Positions 47,841-60,000 of a stretch of 64,000 nt of DNA are shown here, piece by piece; positions within the stretch are counted from its first letter, which is position 1; each line of letters begins with the position of its first letter. The translations under genes were made by a program, and so were the position numbers. Under the pieces are notes generated by a model that saw nothing but the letters and a program-made list of their open reading frames with translations, was not told the DNA's origin and did not search any database. Source of the stretch: Gordionus sp. m RMFG-2023 (lineage: Eukaryota > Nematomorpha > Gordioida > Chordodea > Parachordodidae); assembly GCF_954871325.1 (NCBI RefSeq), contig NC_088775.1:74687561-74751560 (forward strand), given 5' to 3'.

Positions 47841-49393
47841 ATTGTTTCGAGTGGTTTTATTTACGGATAGCCATTATTGTATGTTATAAATTTGATGTCC
47901 ATAGAACAAGATATTTCTATTAGATCACGTAAATGTGTTAAACCCTGGTCAATTATCACATTTGCCCATATAAATTTATTTTATTGATTGAAACACTCAT
48001 TTATTGTTATTCTTATTTACAAGTAAGGGTATGCCAATTTTAGAAAATCCGATCCAATATTTATATTGTTTTGGATTATTTTATGATGATAATACTTTTA
48101 TTTTGTATATAATAATTTCATAATAATAATAAATTCATATATGTAATATTTTAAAAATATCAATTATTTTAAAAAATTGAGTAGCGAAAATTTTGATATT
48201 ATTTTTGGCATCATATATGAAATGGACAAAATTTCTTATATTCAAGAACTCGAAACTTGGTTGTACATATTTTATCAATATTCATTAAATATATGTTATA
48301 TGGGCAGAAAATTTTATAATAAATTATAAACTAATAAATTGAATTTCTTTTATAATTGAATGAAAGCGCCATTTGTTGTTAATTTCACTTACAAGATGAA
48401 TAATCCTTTAAATTATATCAAATTCAAGCAAAATTATTAAAAACGGATTAATATATAATTTTATACAAAGACGCCCCCTCTCGGGAAAATATTTATACAC
48501 TTTTCTAAATATTTTTATTGAATTTGAGTATGAAGATGGCCGCGTCTCAGACCAATTTTTTTTTATAAATATAAAGGAAGAGTTTAGTAATGTCTACTAA
48601 ATTTTTTAAAAAAGTTGAAGGTCGTATTATTTCCAAAAAATCGTTTTTAGTCCTTGCATATTAAATAAAATGACCGGAAATTGGATAAAAAGTAAAAAAT
48701 ATTTTTCTTATCTGAAAGTAGAATCTTTGTACGTAATTTTGATATTAAATTTGTTATTTACAATGATGTACTTTTTAAGATATGCTTAATTGAATGAAGG
48801 CAGATAATGGTAAAAATATGTCATTTTTGCCACTTTGAACCCTAATATCTCCAAAAATATAAATATTACGAGGCTAAAATTTTGGCTATTTCTTAACTAC
48901 ATTAGCCTTTCTTTGATTACCAAATTTTAAAAAAATCGAAGGGGGTCAGTTGAAAACTTATTTTTTCTTATGCATACTTTTAATAGGTACAAGTTATATA
49001 TAATATATATTATTCTAAAATAATGATCATGATTTGCATGATCTTTAGCTTTAGGCCATGTTCTAGGTCAGCTTATTATTAAATAGCTAGCCATTTAGTA
49101 TTGATTAAAATAGACAAAAATGCAAAAAAATAATTTTTCTTTTAAAAAAAAAATATGAAAAATAACAATGCATGCTATCAAGTACTAAAATAAACCAAAA
49201 TAGGGTGTTATAGTTCAAAATTTTTTTATTCTATAATAAAAAGCAAATAACACCCTAATAAGTATATATTAGAATCTGGTTGAGCCAGCACTCTAAAACT
49301 TGAATTTTATTAATTTAAATAAAAAAAGTTTGCCCAAAACACCTTAAATAGAATAGATTATTTATGCCACTATAAGTTTAAAATTTAAATAAG

Positions 49394-50068
49394 TTACAGA
49401 ATTATTACTATTATAGGCACTAAAAGAGAAAAGAGCGTGTCCATAGGCCAATGAAAAGCTCTTCGAAAGAAATTATTGTAAAAAGTATACAATTCTGGAA
49501 TATCCACAGGTTCTGTCGCTTTTATTTCTTGGTCCTTTAACCATTGATTTCTCCATTTTCTTTCAGCATCAGTCATACCTATTATCAATTAATTATAATT
49601 AAAGCAACATATTTTACCTGCTAATCTTTCCCTTTCAAATCTCATTTTTCCCTGTAAACTCATAGGTAAGTCTGTACGGTAACTCGGTAATTTTTTGTAT
49701 AATGGATCTAAATAATCCTTCATCTCCATATTATCATTTGAATCAATTTTTATATTTTTATTAATCTTCCATTGCTCAATACTTTTATCCTCGTCACCTA
49801 TTTTCGGATATTTATTAGGATCATAACTATCATCATGTGATACAATATTTTTCATAATTTTATCAGTCTCCGTTAAAACTTTAGATGGAATATCATCAGA
49901 AGTTTTCAAATAATAACTATTAATGTGGAAAAAAGAAAGTTGCTGATAATTAAACCCAAATGAAGAATTATGATTAGTATTCAAATAAATTTTACTTAAA
50001 TTATTATATAATATATAAGTATTATGATTCTTATACAGAATGTATTTCAATGAATTAAAATACTGCAT
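49394..50068 (-). CDS. NDUFB6: NADH dehydrogenase 1 beta subcomplex subunit 6-like (NDUFB6), two exons
   Basis: An accessory subunit of mitochondrial respiratory complex I, in the distal membrane arm. Exon 1 is 50068-49618, then a 39-nt GT...AG intron (49617-49579) and exon 2 49578-49394. Splicing restores the frame exactly across GCA G/GT ATG and gives 211 residues. The diagnostic block is MRFERERLAGMTDAERKWRN then QWLKDQEIKATEPV, matching the NDUFB6 pattern RERL.GM...ER.WR.QWLKDQ. A hydrophobic helix (TLFSLLVPIIVIIL) follows at the C-terminus. Two oddities: about 130 residues precede the conserved core, starting MQYFNSLKYILYKNHNTYIL with no acidic residue in roughly the first 55, like a mitochondrial presequence; and the protein stops inside or just after the membrane helix, where relatives continue about 35 residues. 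A further short 3' exon may have been missed. The long N-terminal region is rich in Asn, Asp and Lys. Confidence 0.8.
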
Positions 50069-51197
50069 TTTAATTTACTAGCCGAACATTTTAAAGTGTT
50101 GAGATTTAAAATAAAACGATGATGTCTATATGACTTGTTAATATCATTGTTAAAAACTTTAAAATAAAAAGCGTGCTTTAATAATAATTATTATACAATA
50201 CTCCAGTGCTAAAATATTTTTTAAATACAATAAATATAATTAAAATTTCATACTAATCTCTCTTAGTTAAAAAAATGAATATTATGTGTTTATAACGTTA
50301 GAGAAATTAATATTAATGCTAAGAAATTACTAAATTTTATGTCAACTAAAATTACTATTATTTTTAGTACAATAAAAAAATTTAATATTATATACGTTAA
50401 AGTATAAATGAGGGAATTAATTCAATATTGCTTATTTTTTTAAACAAATAAAAGAAAAAAATTATACCCATATGATGATAAAAATGAAGGCATTGGGGAA
50501 TCAAATAAAGAACATCATAATTTTTTAATAAATAAAGAGATATTCATTTAAATGTATTGATTATTTTTACCTTTAAAATATAAACGTTATAGAAGCAAAT
50601 AAAAAAATGTAATACGTTTAAAATATAAACGTTGTAGAAGGATATAAAAAAATGTATATTTTTTAAAATAAATAAAAGTTTAAAAATTTTTATATTTTAT
50701 TTGTGTCTTTTATAAAAAATTTATTCTCTTTTTAAAAGATTTAATTAATTTAATATGCCTAATGATTGCAATATATTATTAAAAATATCATTTAGCTCAA
50801 GAAATTTTGATTTATCGAAATTGATTATTGAAAAACAAGGCTAAACTCTTGAAAAAAGAAATCAAAACTTGCATTTAATTTTCTATCAATAATATGAAAA
50901 AAACATGAGTGAATCACTAGATAAATTTTCTAATTCTCTATATAGTTGGTCATGTTATTTTCAAAGAAAAAATAAGTTTGGAATAATAAAAAATTTTCGG
51001 ATATAAATAATGTTTTAAAGATAGTTTAACGGCATGATCAATGTAATTTTACTCAAAATTGTATGCTTTGACTAATAAAAATAAAAATGTTTTTGAATTG
51101 CTTCCCTAAACTTGGCACTTCGTCACTGCAATGCTTTTATTTATATCTAGTATAGAATCTTCTATACTCAAATTCTATAAAATTATGAACATATACT
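50069..51197. other. AT-rich upstream region of the NDUFB6-like gene
   Basis: No exon recognised. This stretch separates divergently arranged genes (NDUFB6-like on minus, the 51534 gene on plus) and presumably holds both promoters. I see no clear core-promoter motif. Confidence 0.4.
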
Positions 51198-51413
51198 TAG
51201 AAACGGCTCGTTTTGAGCCGATTTTTAAAAACGGCGAACTCAATATTTTAGCCTGAAAAATATTGCCTAAGCCTCGAGATTTTGATAATATATGTATAGA
51301 CCTTTGTTCCTTCTATGAGCAAAATCTTGAGGCTTGCGTAATAATTTTCTGGATGAAATATTGAGTTAGCCGTTTTTAAAAATCGGCTCAAAACGAGTCG
51401 TTTAACAACACTA
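51198..51413. mobile_element. MITE of the TAGTGTTGTTAAACGG family
   Basis: The right end is CGTTTAACAACACTA; the left end has lost a few bases and reads TAGAAACGGCTCGTTTTGAG. A perfect 8-bp duplication catatact flanks it (51190-51197 and 51414-51421). Inner arms repeat 'gagccgatttttaaa', 'acggc' and 'ctcaatatttt' in inverted form. It is 216 bp, the same length as the copy at 63184. Confidence 0.85.
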
Positions 51414-51533
51414 CATATACTACGTCAGCATAAAATCTGACAGTTGAACGTTATCCTTTTTTAAATCATAGGACAAACGTTCATTTCTTTTGCTGATCAA
51501 AAAATATGAGTTGATTTTGGAATTCAAATTTTA

Positions 51534-52156
51534 ATGGATTGTTCAGACAGTTCTGAACCTGATGATGATATTCATGGGTAATTTAAGCTGCTATATTCAT
51601 TTTTTATTATATATATATTAGGTTTGAAGAATTTATTGATTTCAATGATATCTATAATAACAAAGAAAGTATTTTCAATTTATAAAATATTATCTATATT
51701 ATATTATAGATATTTCTTTTGGGACTGATATTGATATATTACCTTATAAACACTTAAGTGATCAACATATATGGGAATTAATTGAATATGATATGATAAA
51801 ATATACTAAAATACTTAACTCTCTTTTACTCTGTGAAAATTTGATTAATCAATGGCAATGCTTACATATATTACAAAGTTATAAATGGAACATATCCAGA
51901 ATTAAGCAAGAGTAATCAAAATCATTATTATTGTTCTTACATATTTATCCTTAGAATCATTCAATCAACCACCAAAATTACCAATTTTTATATTCTTTGT
52001 CAAATATTAAAATTATTATCTTCTACCACTGACAATACAAATTATATAAAGAATCAAGTAATTATTTTAAAACATTTTATTATTATAACATTTTCAAATA
52101 TTATCATATTTAGTGTAGATAATCACATTGAAGAGATAAACTTATATCTATATTAA
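51534..52156 (+). CDS. Unrecognised gene of four exons with micro-introns
   Basis: Exons 51534-51577, 51622-51668, 51710-51911 and 51955-52156 join in frame across GT...AG introns of 44, 41 and 43 nt, giving 164 residues from ATG to TAA. The protein starts MDCSDSSEPDDDIHGFEEF (acidic, low-complexity). It continues ENISFGTDIDILPYKHLSDQ and HIWELIEYDMIKYTKILNSL, then a helix-rich stretch with NLINQWQCLHILQSYKWNIS and RIKQEIIQSTTKITNFYILC. The last part (VIILKHFIIITFSNIIIF) is hydrophobic and AT-rich and may be unspliced intron, since a donor-like GTAATT lies at 52058. I do not recognise a family. The regular, in-phase micro-introns are the main evidence that it is real. More exons may follow in the broken stretch downstream. 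Confidence 0.6.
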
Positions 52157-52462
52157 TATTAAAATAGTCTATAATTAGGGGGGATTCTCTTTTTTACATA
52201 TCAGTTTTTTTTTAAATTAAAAAATTTATTTTCTAAATTATATTAAAGAGCTAAATGTGAATCTTTGATCATTTTTATATAATATGTACTGCTTAATAGT
52301 GGATTCATAGGGATTTTTAGTTTACTGGAATTCTTATTTTAGTTAAGCTCTATTTTACAATTTTTTAAATCTTAATCATAGATGAGTAAAAATTCTATCT
52401 AATTTTGGATCTATTAATAATTATGATTAAATAACACATCTAACATTTTTGAAATATTCAGA

Positions 52463-53410
52463 TATCCAAACAGACATAATTTTCTGAATAGGCTTATTCT
52501 GACTTCTCTTGCTATAGACAAAAATAAACTGCAAAAAACATGCCTGACAAGATAGTCATCAACATCAATCTGTTACAGCATTTTTGAATCTAGAAGTGCC
52601 TATTTTGAATCCCCTTGGGGAATATAAGAATGGCCTCAACCAGATATTTTATCTGAAATAGATATGTTATTAGATTCCAACAGCCAATTTATTTTGTTAA
52701 AATGTATTAATAAATTATTTAATTACTCAATTTTTTGCAATATCTTTCAAAAAAATAATATGGATTTGGCTGAAGTTATGAGAATTGTGAATATTATTTT
52801 ATTACACCTTGGAAAACTAGGAGATAACATTGACCATTTCAAGAGATTTATGTGATTACTGAGGTAAAAGGGAAATTAAATATGAACTCAATTGATTACT
52901 CCATTTTTGACTCAAATCAATGAACAATTTGTGATTCATCAAATGGCTTTATCCAATTTACAAATACTATTACCTTTAAATCCTTCTTAGGATTATTAAA
53001 TCTTGATATTGAAAAAATTAAACATTTAGATGAATTTGCTTAGAGATATAAGTATCTAAAAGCCATTTAATTTCAGAATTTAAATCTTGGTATAAAAGAT
53101 TAATATTAACATTTAGTCCTCCAGGAAATTCAATAAAAGCATTGCATACTTTAAAATATATTTTGGAATTTTTTTCAAATATGTATATTAAAATTACTAT
53201 ATATTTTGGATATAATAGCAATTAGTATGAGCACAAAGAGGATCTTTCATTGTGAAGATTAAAAACATATAAAATTAACTGAATGAACTAGCTTTTAACT
53301 TAATATCGAGATTTAATCACCATTTAGAACAAATTATTGAAAAATTGGCACAATTACAAAGAAATTTAAATTTCTTATATTTTTCTATGATACCAGTTAT
53401 AGCTAATATT
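52463..53410 (+). pseudogene. Coding-like stretch with several stops, product not recognised
   Basis: One frame from about 52463 to 52980 reads YPNRHNFLNRLILTSLAIDK, later SEIDMLLDSNSQFILLKCIN, MDLAEVMRIVNIILLHLGKL and TPFLTQINEQFVIHQMALSN, but crosses several stop codons. Two more coding-like runs in other frames follow: SEFKSWYKRLILTFSPPGNS (from about 53070) and FNHHLEQIIEKLAQLQRNLN (from about 53310). Either this is the decayed 3' part of the gene at 51534, or some stops fall in micro-introns that I could not place. Confidence 0.4.
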
Positions 53411-53930
53411 TTTTAACAATTATTTGTTCTTAAATATTTTGTATTTACCATTTGGTATAAATTTTATATTGATTAGTTATATTAAATCTTTAATTTTCCA
53501 AAAAAAAATTATCCTTTTATATAGAATATTTCTTGCTACATGCCTGTATCCTTTCTTTAATTTTTATGGTGTCCTTTTTTATTTCTAAGATGGGACATAT
53601 TCCAAAGAGGCTATACCATGTATGGTTGTCTTAAATCTTTCATCCCAATAATTTTTTTACAGAAAGTATATTTTTTAAAATAAATTAATGATATACTTTT
53701 CTACTTTAAAATGAATTTTATTGTATTGGGGTATGGAATCCATGGGGAATCTGAATATCTCAATTTTAATTTATTTATTGAAGGAAAAAGAATTATTAAA
53801 TCTTAATATTCTAATTTGACAAAGTATTTCAGCATCTATAAAATTCCTACCCTTTAAATTTTGAATATGCCATAAAGGTTTATACATTTTTTTAATTTCT
53901 TTTTTCAAAATGAATTGTGAATTGATTTTC

Positions 53931-54830
53931 CAGTGTGGTTAAATTGTTTGGTTAGGTTGATTTAGATGATTTTTGGTCAAAAAATGAACTAGAACCAACT
54001 CAGCCAAATGGGTTGATCTGGTTGACCAAATCCGAAACTAACTTATTAATATAATATTTATAATATTTTGTTCAATCATATTTTTATGCATAGAGGACGA
54101 GTATTTCAATATTATAGAAATAATTAACTTTAAGATTACTTTTAAAATTGTTCTCTTATTAAACTGAAAATATTTGATAATTTTTACTTTACATTAGAAA
54201 CTCAAGTTTTGATCGATAAACCAATTTAAAAACTAGAGGACGAGTGGTTCAATTCAATATTAATTAAATATTTAGCATCAAATTCAAAATAATTATCTTC
54301 ATCGGGAATACTTATAGGAATTTATCGTTTTTTTAGATATTTATAATTCATATATCATTAAAAAAAAATGCGGGTAATATATGTTTATTTAATTAATAAT
54401 TTTATGGGCCTCACTTAAAGTCGTAAAGATTGGCTTAGACTCAAGCCGACTAGATGATATAGCTTTGGCTCGAGTCGGCTTAGGAGTTTGATTCGTTCAT
54501 ATTTGGCTCTAGTTAGTTGGCCAATAGTTGGCTCGATTATGTGTGAATATTGAACTACTCGTCCTCTAGTTTTTAAATTGGGTTAACGATCACAACCTCG
54601 AGTTGTTAGTATAAATTAAAAATTATACAATATTTTCAGATTATAAGAAGAGAGCAATTTTTTAAAAAGGAATCTAATATTATTAAAGATAATTACTTTT
54701 ATGCTAATAAATATTCGTCTTTGATGCATATAAATATGATTGAACAAAATATATCGACCATTTGGTTGGGTTGGTTCATTTTTCCATTAAAAACCAGGGG
54801 CGCGTGTAAAACCAGCTATTTAATACACTA
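53931..54830. mobile_element. 900-bp fold-back hAT-like element
   Basis: The ends are CAGTGTGGTTAAATTG and (reversed) TAGTGTATTAAATAGC. Flanks tgattttc (53923-53930) and agattttc (54831-54838) match at 7 of 8 positions. The halves are long imperfect inverted repeats: 'ctagaggacgagtggttcaatt' near 54233 faces 'gaactactcgtcctctagtt' near 54553, and 'gttcaatcatatttttatgcat' faces its mirror near 54725. No coding capacity. Confidence 0.75.
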
Positions 54831-55117
54831 AGATTTTCTATTAACCTATTCAGTTTTTTTCACTTGAAATTTACTTTAAAAACTAAGGGTAAGGATTCTC
54901 TCAAGTAGAAAATATTTCTAATTACTGATGTAAACTAACTCATTCAAAAAATGAACGTTCGTGAACAAAATTGGTTTTTTGAAAAAAAATGATGAACGAC
55001 GTTCTTTTTTTGACGAACGCGTTCCTTTTTTACGTTCGTTCAATTTTAGAAAATCTTATTTATTCATTTGAAAATAAAAAATATTAATCCGAATTTTTTA
55101 AGAAAAATGGTTATTTT

Positions 55118-56347
55118 TAGGGCTGTGCCGATATTAAATATCGAATTGGATCAGCACTGATATTTAACTTTTGAAAATATCAGATCAGGCCGATACCTGT
55201 AAAAATCGGATCCGATCTTTTTACGTTTCTTTTTTTTGTTATTTTATTTATATTTATTTTACTTTAATAATATTTTCTAAATAATTTAATTAAAATTTTT
55301 TATTCTAATGATCTATGGGGGAGCTTGAGGAAATTTGACGCTATATATTCCAGCATTATTTTAAAGGAATATCTGGAAGAAAGATCTCAGAGGCATCTGA
55401 ACTAAAAACACTGGATCTTTGATGTCCAAAAATTAATACAGAAGAGTGAATCCTAAAAAAATTATCTTTGATCTGGGCCACTAATTTATAATATACAAAT
55501 TGAGTTCTCTGATTGGATCACACGCTTCTGTGTTTGTTTTCTATAATACAATAGGATATTCTTTCAATTTTAAATCTTCATTATTGTTGACAGCTCTTCA
55601 AAAAAAAAGATGAACTTAAGGTGTAATCATATTTATTTCAGAGCAGTGAAAAATTACATTTTTTTGCATCTTATTCATTTAGCATATTTCTTGAGACGTT
55701 ATTTTTTGGAACAATATATTTTAACCTATTTGATCAAAATCATCTCCATATTTTTTAATTTTCTTTTCAAATAAATTTATTTAACTTGTAAAATGAAAGA
55801 ATTTTATACTACATTTTTCCAATTTTCTTCCATGAGATCCATTCTATGCTTCTCTATATATTGATTCTGGATATCAAATATTATTATCAAATGACGAAAA
55901 TAATAAAACATTTTATGCAAACTTGGCATTGAGGCACTTGGTCAGGGTACAATGATATATAATTTACTTCTATTAGTACAAGTCGTAATAATTATCCCAC
56001 CCCGAAGACGATTTTGAATCTTTATTGCAAATGAAAGAAAATAACAAAAGTCAAAATTAATCACACATTACAAAACAAAAGAGATTAATAGGTATCATTA
56101 TAAATTCGTTTAACGGTATTGAACATAAAAAATAAACACCGATATTTTTACGTATTGGGAAAAGGAATTAAAGGAACCCGAAGAAACCTATTTATTAGCC
56201 ACGCCATGTCTGTACCAAGTTATGCAGGGTTCGTTCGAAAGAGCATTTTCAGGATTAAAATATATTTTATCGCCACAAGAGAACAAAATTGCGAAATATA
56301 TATTAAATGATATTTTAATTATACGGTGTAATCATAAATTTATATGA
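55118..56347 (+). mobile_element. Truncated hAT transposon with transposase remnant
   Basis: It begins TAGGGCTGTGCCGATATTAA, the same end type as the MITEs at 58133, 62123 and 62752. Transposase pieces follow: YIDSGYQILLSNDENNKTFY with ANLALRHLV (about 55857-55948), then TYWEKELKEPEETYLLATPC, then QVMQGSFERAFSGLKYILSP and QENKIAKYILNDILIIRCNH before TGA at 56345. The last is the hAT C-terminal domain (SVERAFS.LK.ILS..R..L....LEDILL.R). I found no right terminus. It may be the decayed source of the nearby GTGCCGAT MITEs. Confidence 0.7.
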
Positions 56348-56708
56348 CAGCTGCAGACAGTCTTGTAAACTCAATTAAAAAGATATGCGGGAACATTGAA
56401 AGAGAACTCAGTAAGTAAAGGCTAAGGGTATGGATCCTCTCTAGAAAAGAGAAAATAATTCTAATAATACATAAATTTTAACTAATGGCCGCTTATCATG
56501 AACATTTAGCATCGAATTATCTTAATACCAAATTGTATAAATTATTCAAATACAAAAAAGAAATATTTATTTTAAAAAATGTTTTTTTTCATCAAGGAAG
56601 TAGAGCTCAAATTGGAAATTCCATCATTGCCTCTCCCCCACTAAATACGTCATTGAATTATTCTGTAAACTAATACAAAATAATTCATAATGTTTTTGAA
56701 TTAATTTA

Positions 56709-56998
56709 GGCTATATCCGAAATATAAAAAATATAATTTTGAAGAAAAAAATTAACATAAGCTATTACAATGTATAAAAATAAAATAGCGTTCTAAATTA
56801 TTTTTAGTCATACAAAAATTTATTTTTTAAAATTAAATAATAGAAATAAATAAATTTGAATAAAAAATTTTCAAAATTTATTTATTTGTGTAATTTTTAT
56901 GACAAAATAATGGAAGATTTCGGGCATGTTCCATAATTTTTTTAATTTGCGAAAATTTATAAATTTTGAGGTGTTTTCAATATATTTAGGACACAGCC
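56709..56998. mobile_element. MITE of the GGCTGTGTCC family, copy 3
   Basis: The ends GGCTATATCC and GGACACAGCC are bordered by TTA and TTAA. Internal 'aaaattaacataagctatt' and 'cgttctaaattatttt' align with the copy at 736-1077. It lies about 60 bp upstream of the Ariadne-like RING exon. Confidence 0.7.
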
Positions 56999-57059
56999 TT
57001 AATTGCACTTTTATATGTTTTAGGAAAAAATGCTAATTTTATTTTTAAAAAATATATAG

Positions 57060-60000
57060 ATCTGTGAGGTGTGCCTGACAAATCTAAATGTAGCAGCTTT
57101 GTCATGTGGACATTCTTTCTGCTTGCAATGTTGGGAAACGTATATTGGACTTAAACTAACTAAGGTTTCGGAAGCGACTTTCCACGATCCCGATCTCACA
57201 ATTAGTACTGATCGAAAAAGAAACGACTATTATATCCATAAAGAAAATAATTACAATCTAGCGCCTTCCATAAATACCAGACCTCTGAGATCAACCTACA
57301 AGAACCCTTCATTTAGCACCTCGAACTATTTATTAAACTCCTATGAAAGTGAAATAAACGTTATTTACAACTTTCCGAACAATAAAACGCCTTTGGGTTT
57401 AAAGAGAACTGGTGGTAAAATATTCTTTATAATAGTAGATCGGCGATTAATATGCTATAGGTTTTTAGTCAAGAATCTCCTTCCCTCACTATCCCTTTAC
57501 ATTAAAAAAAATAGCTTGTAAAAAAAATAATTTCAATTTTATTGTTAAATCAGATTATTTTAAATGAATTGGAAATCGAATCCTATAATAATCAAGCCTA
57601 TAAATTTATACTATACCTCAATAATTATAATGTATCTTTTTCTTTATTATTACCTATTTAAAAAAATTTTATTAAGAAATAAACTTTAATTTATTAAAAT
57701 TGATATGATTTTTTTATCGAATCCTATAATAATCAAGCCTATAAATTTATATTATACCTCAATAATTATAATGTATCTTTTTCTTTCTCATTACCTATTT
57801 AAAAAATTTTTATTAAGAAATAAACTTTAATTTATTAAAATTGATATGATTTTTTTTTATTTGGGGGGGGGGGGTGTTCTCCAAAAATATTATTTTGTTT
57901 TTGTTCCGAGTGCTATCGACATGCATCTATTGACAATTTTATTTAAAATATCTCCTCGATTATGCATTTTAAAAAATTCTTATGTTTTATCTTACAAATA
58001 CATATTTATTATCGGAATCTCGCTGGACAATAAGACCCGGACAAAGGTATCTTCGGACATAAAGACACCTAGTTAATAAAAAAAAAATTAAATTTTTAGA
58101 AGGGGGATTTTATTAAAAATAAATATATTTATTAGGACTGTGCCGATTTTCACGGATACTATATTACTAAAAACAGATCCATTACCGATCCGATAATTAT
58201 ATTGATTTTTATTTACAAAAATATCAGTGTTTTTATTTTAAAAATCCCAACTAACTTTCACAAATGATTAAGTGGTTTATTCTCCAAAAGTTAATAATCT
58301 CATTTAAAATATTTGCAGTATTTATGAGTGTAAGTAGTGTTTGTTATTAAACAGCTTTAGACTATTTATTAGCTAAGTCTCTAAATTTCGCCTATAAAAA
58401 TCCAAACCTTTCTGCCCTCTATGGAAAAGGTAAATAAACTTGAATAATTTACTTTTGGCCTAAATCTTGATTGGCTAAATTGAACCGTTTAACAACACTG
58501 GCTGAATTTTATTCGTCAGATATTTTATAATCCTTATCTTGTTGCAGATAATATAACAAAAATAATGCATAATTTTTAACTCTTTTTTCATTACGACAAA
58601 TAAATTGTATTTTAGTTACTTTCATTAATTTATTATTATGTGAAATTATTTATAAAATTAAAAAAAATATATATACAATTTATAAATTAACCAAGAGTAA
58701 TAAAAAAAATATCGGATCCGATCGGTTTTTTAAAAAGTATCAGCTCGATTCTATATTTTTGGAAACGCTAAATATCGATGCTACCCGATATTTAATATTG
58801 GCATATCCCTATTATTTATTATACACTGAGACCTCAGGGTAAAAATTATTATTATGTAATCTACTAAACAATATTTTATTAAACTAAATATGTATTTGTT
58901 AACCCTACCTCTGTATTCGTGCTGAATTTGCCAAACAATGATTAAATTCGTTTTTCCCAGCTGAATTTTTGCTATCTCTCACTCTTAGTCAACTGGTGGT
59001 TCTGATTTAATTCAGAAAAGAGGTCCCAAGGAATGAATCCCATCAAAAATCAAATGCATAAACATAAAAATCAGATGGACATCTATTAATTACATTACTG
59101 GGATGCTTTAAAAATATTCATAAAATATTTATTTTAAAAGTCTAATAAATAAATTTTATTAAACATTACTCCGTTTCCACGTTGGCTTGATGCCATCTCT
59201 AACCCTGAACTAACGGCCGATGATGGCTTGCTTCAAAAAAAGGTTCCTTTCAAAAATGGGTCGCGAATAGTTAAGATGCATTAATTTAGTTTCCTGCTCA
59301 TTATACTACCAGGATGCTTTAAAATATTTATAAAATTAATTGTTTTAAAAATTTAACGACCTACGTCCATGCGGCTAGCTACCATTTCCCTAATCCTTGT
59401 TATTTTTTTTGTATATATTAGAGGTACCATTTACACCGCCTGCCGGATTAAAAAAAATTTTTTTTAGGCCCGGCTCGGAATTTTTTTAAATTATATTCGA
59501 TATGATATATACAAAAAATTCATTTAATCGGTATTTTATCATATTTTTCGGCGATATTATCATTTAATAAGCAAGCATTTTAGCTAATGTTGTTAAACGG
59601 ATCGTTTTGAGCCGATTTTTAAAAACGGCTAACTCAATATTTTCGCTAGAAAAATATTGACTAAGCATCGAAATTTCGATACTATATGCCTAGACCTTTG
59701 CTCCTTCCATCAACAAAATTTTCAGGCTTACGTAATATTTTTCTGGATAAGATACTGTGTTAGCCGTTTTTAAAAATCGGCTCAAAACGAGTCGTAACAA
59801 CACTACTACATATTTTATTTATTTTTATTCTAAACAGATATTTAGTATTTGATACTATAAAAAAATTTGTGTAAATAATATTTTGAAAATATACTATATT
59901 AATTGTATTTATAAAAAAAATAAAACTTATATTTTAATTAATAAAAAATATAACATATATTATATAATAATGTATTTATTACCTATTATCCTTTGCGTAT

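Larger units (their letters stand above)
45708..48955. mobile_element. DNA transposon with about 740-bp inverted repeats
   Basis: The left arm (45708-46442, starting GGGTCATTCCATGACAAATC) and the right arm (48222-48955) are reverse complements at roughly 85% identity by eye, including 'gacgcggccatcttcat' against 'gaagatggccgcgtctc'. The outermost bases of the right arm are lost. The interior holds decayed minus-strand transposase pieces (47194-47840) and a nested hAT MITE (46616-47010). The terminal word is shared with the fold-back at 21694. The superfamily is uncertain. Confidence 0.75.

Noticed and set aside
57846-58076. A 76-codon plus-strand open frame after a G-run
   Set aside because: It starts in the end of the 141-bp tandem repeat, runs through a G-run and has no recognisable family.
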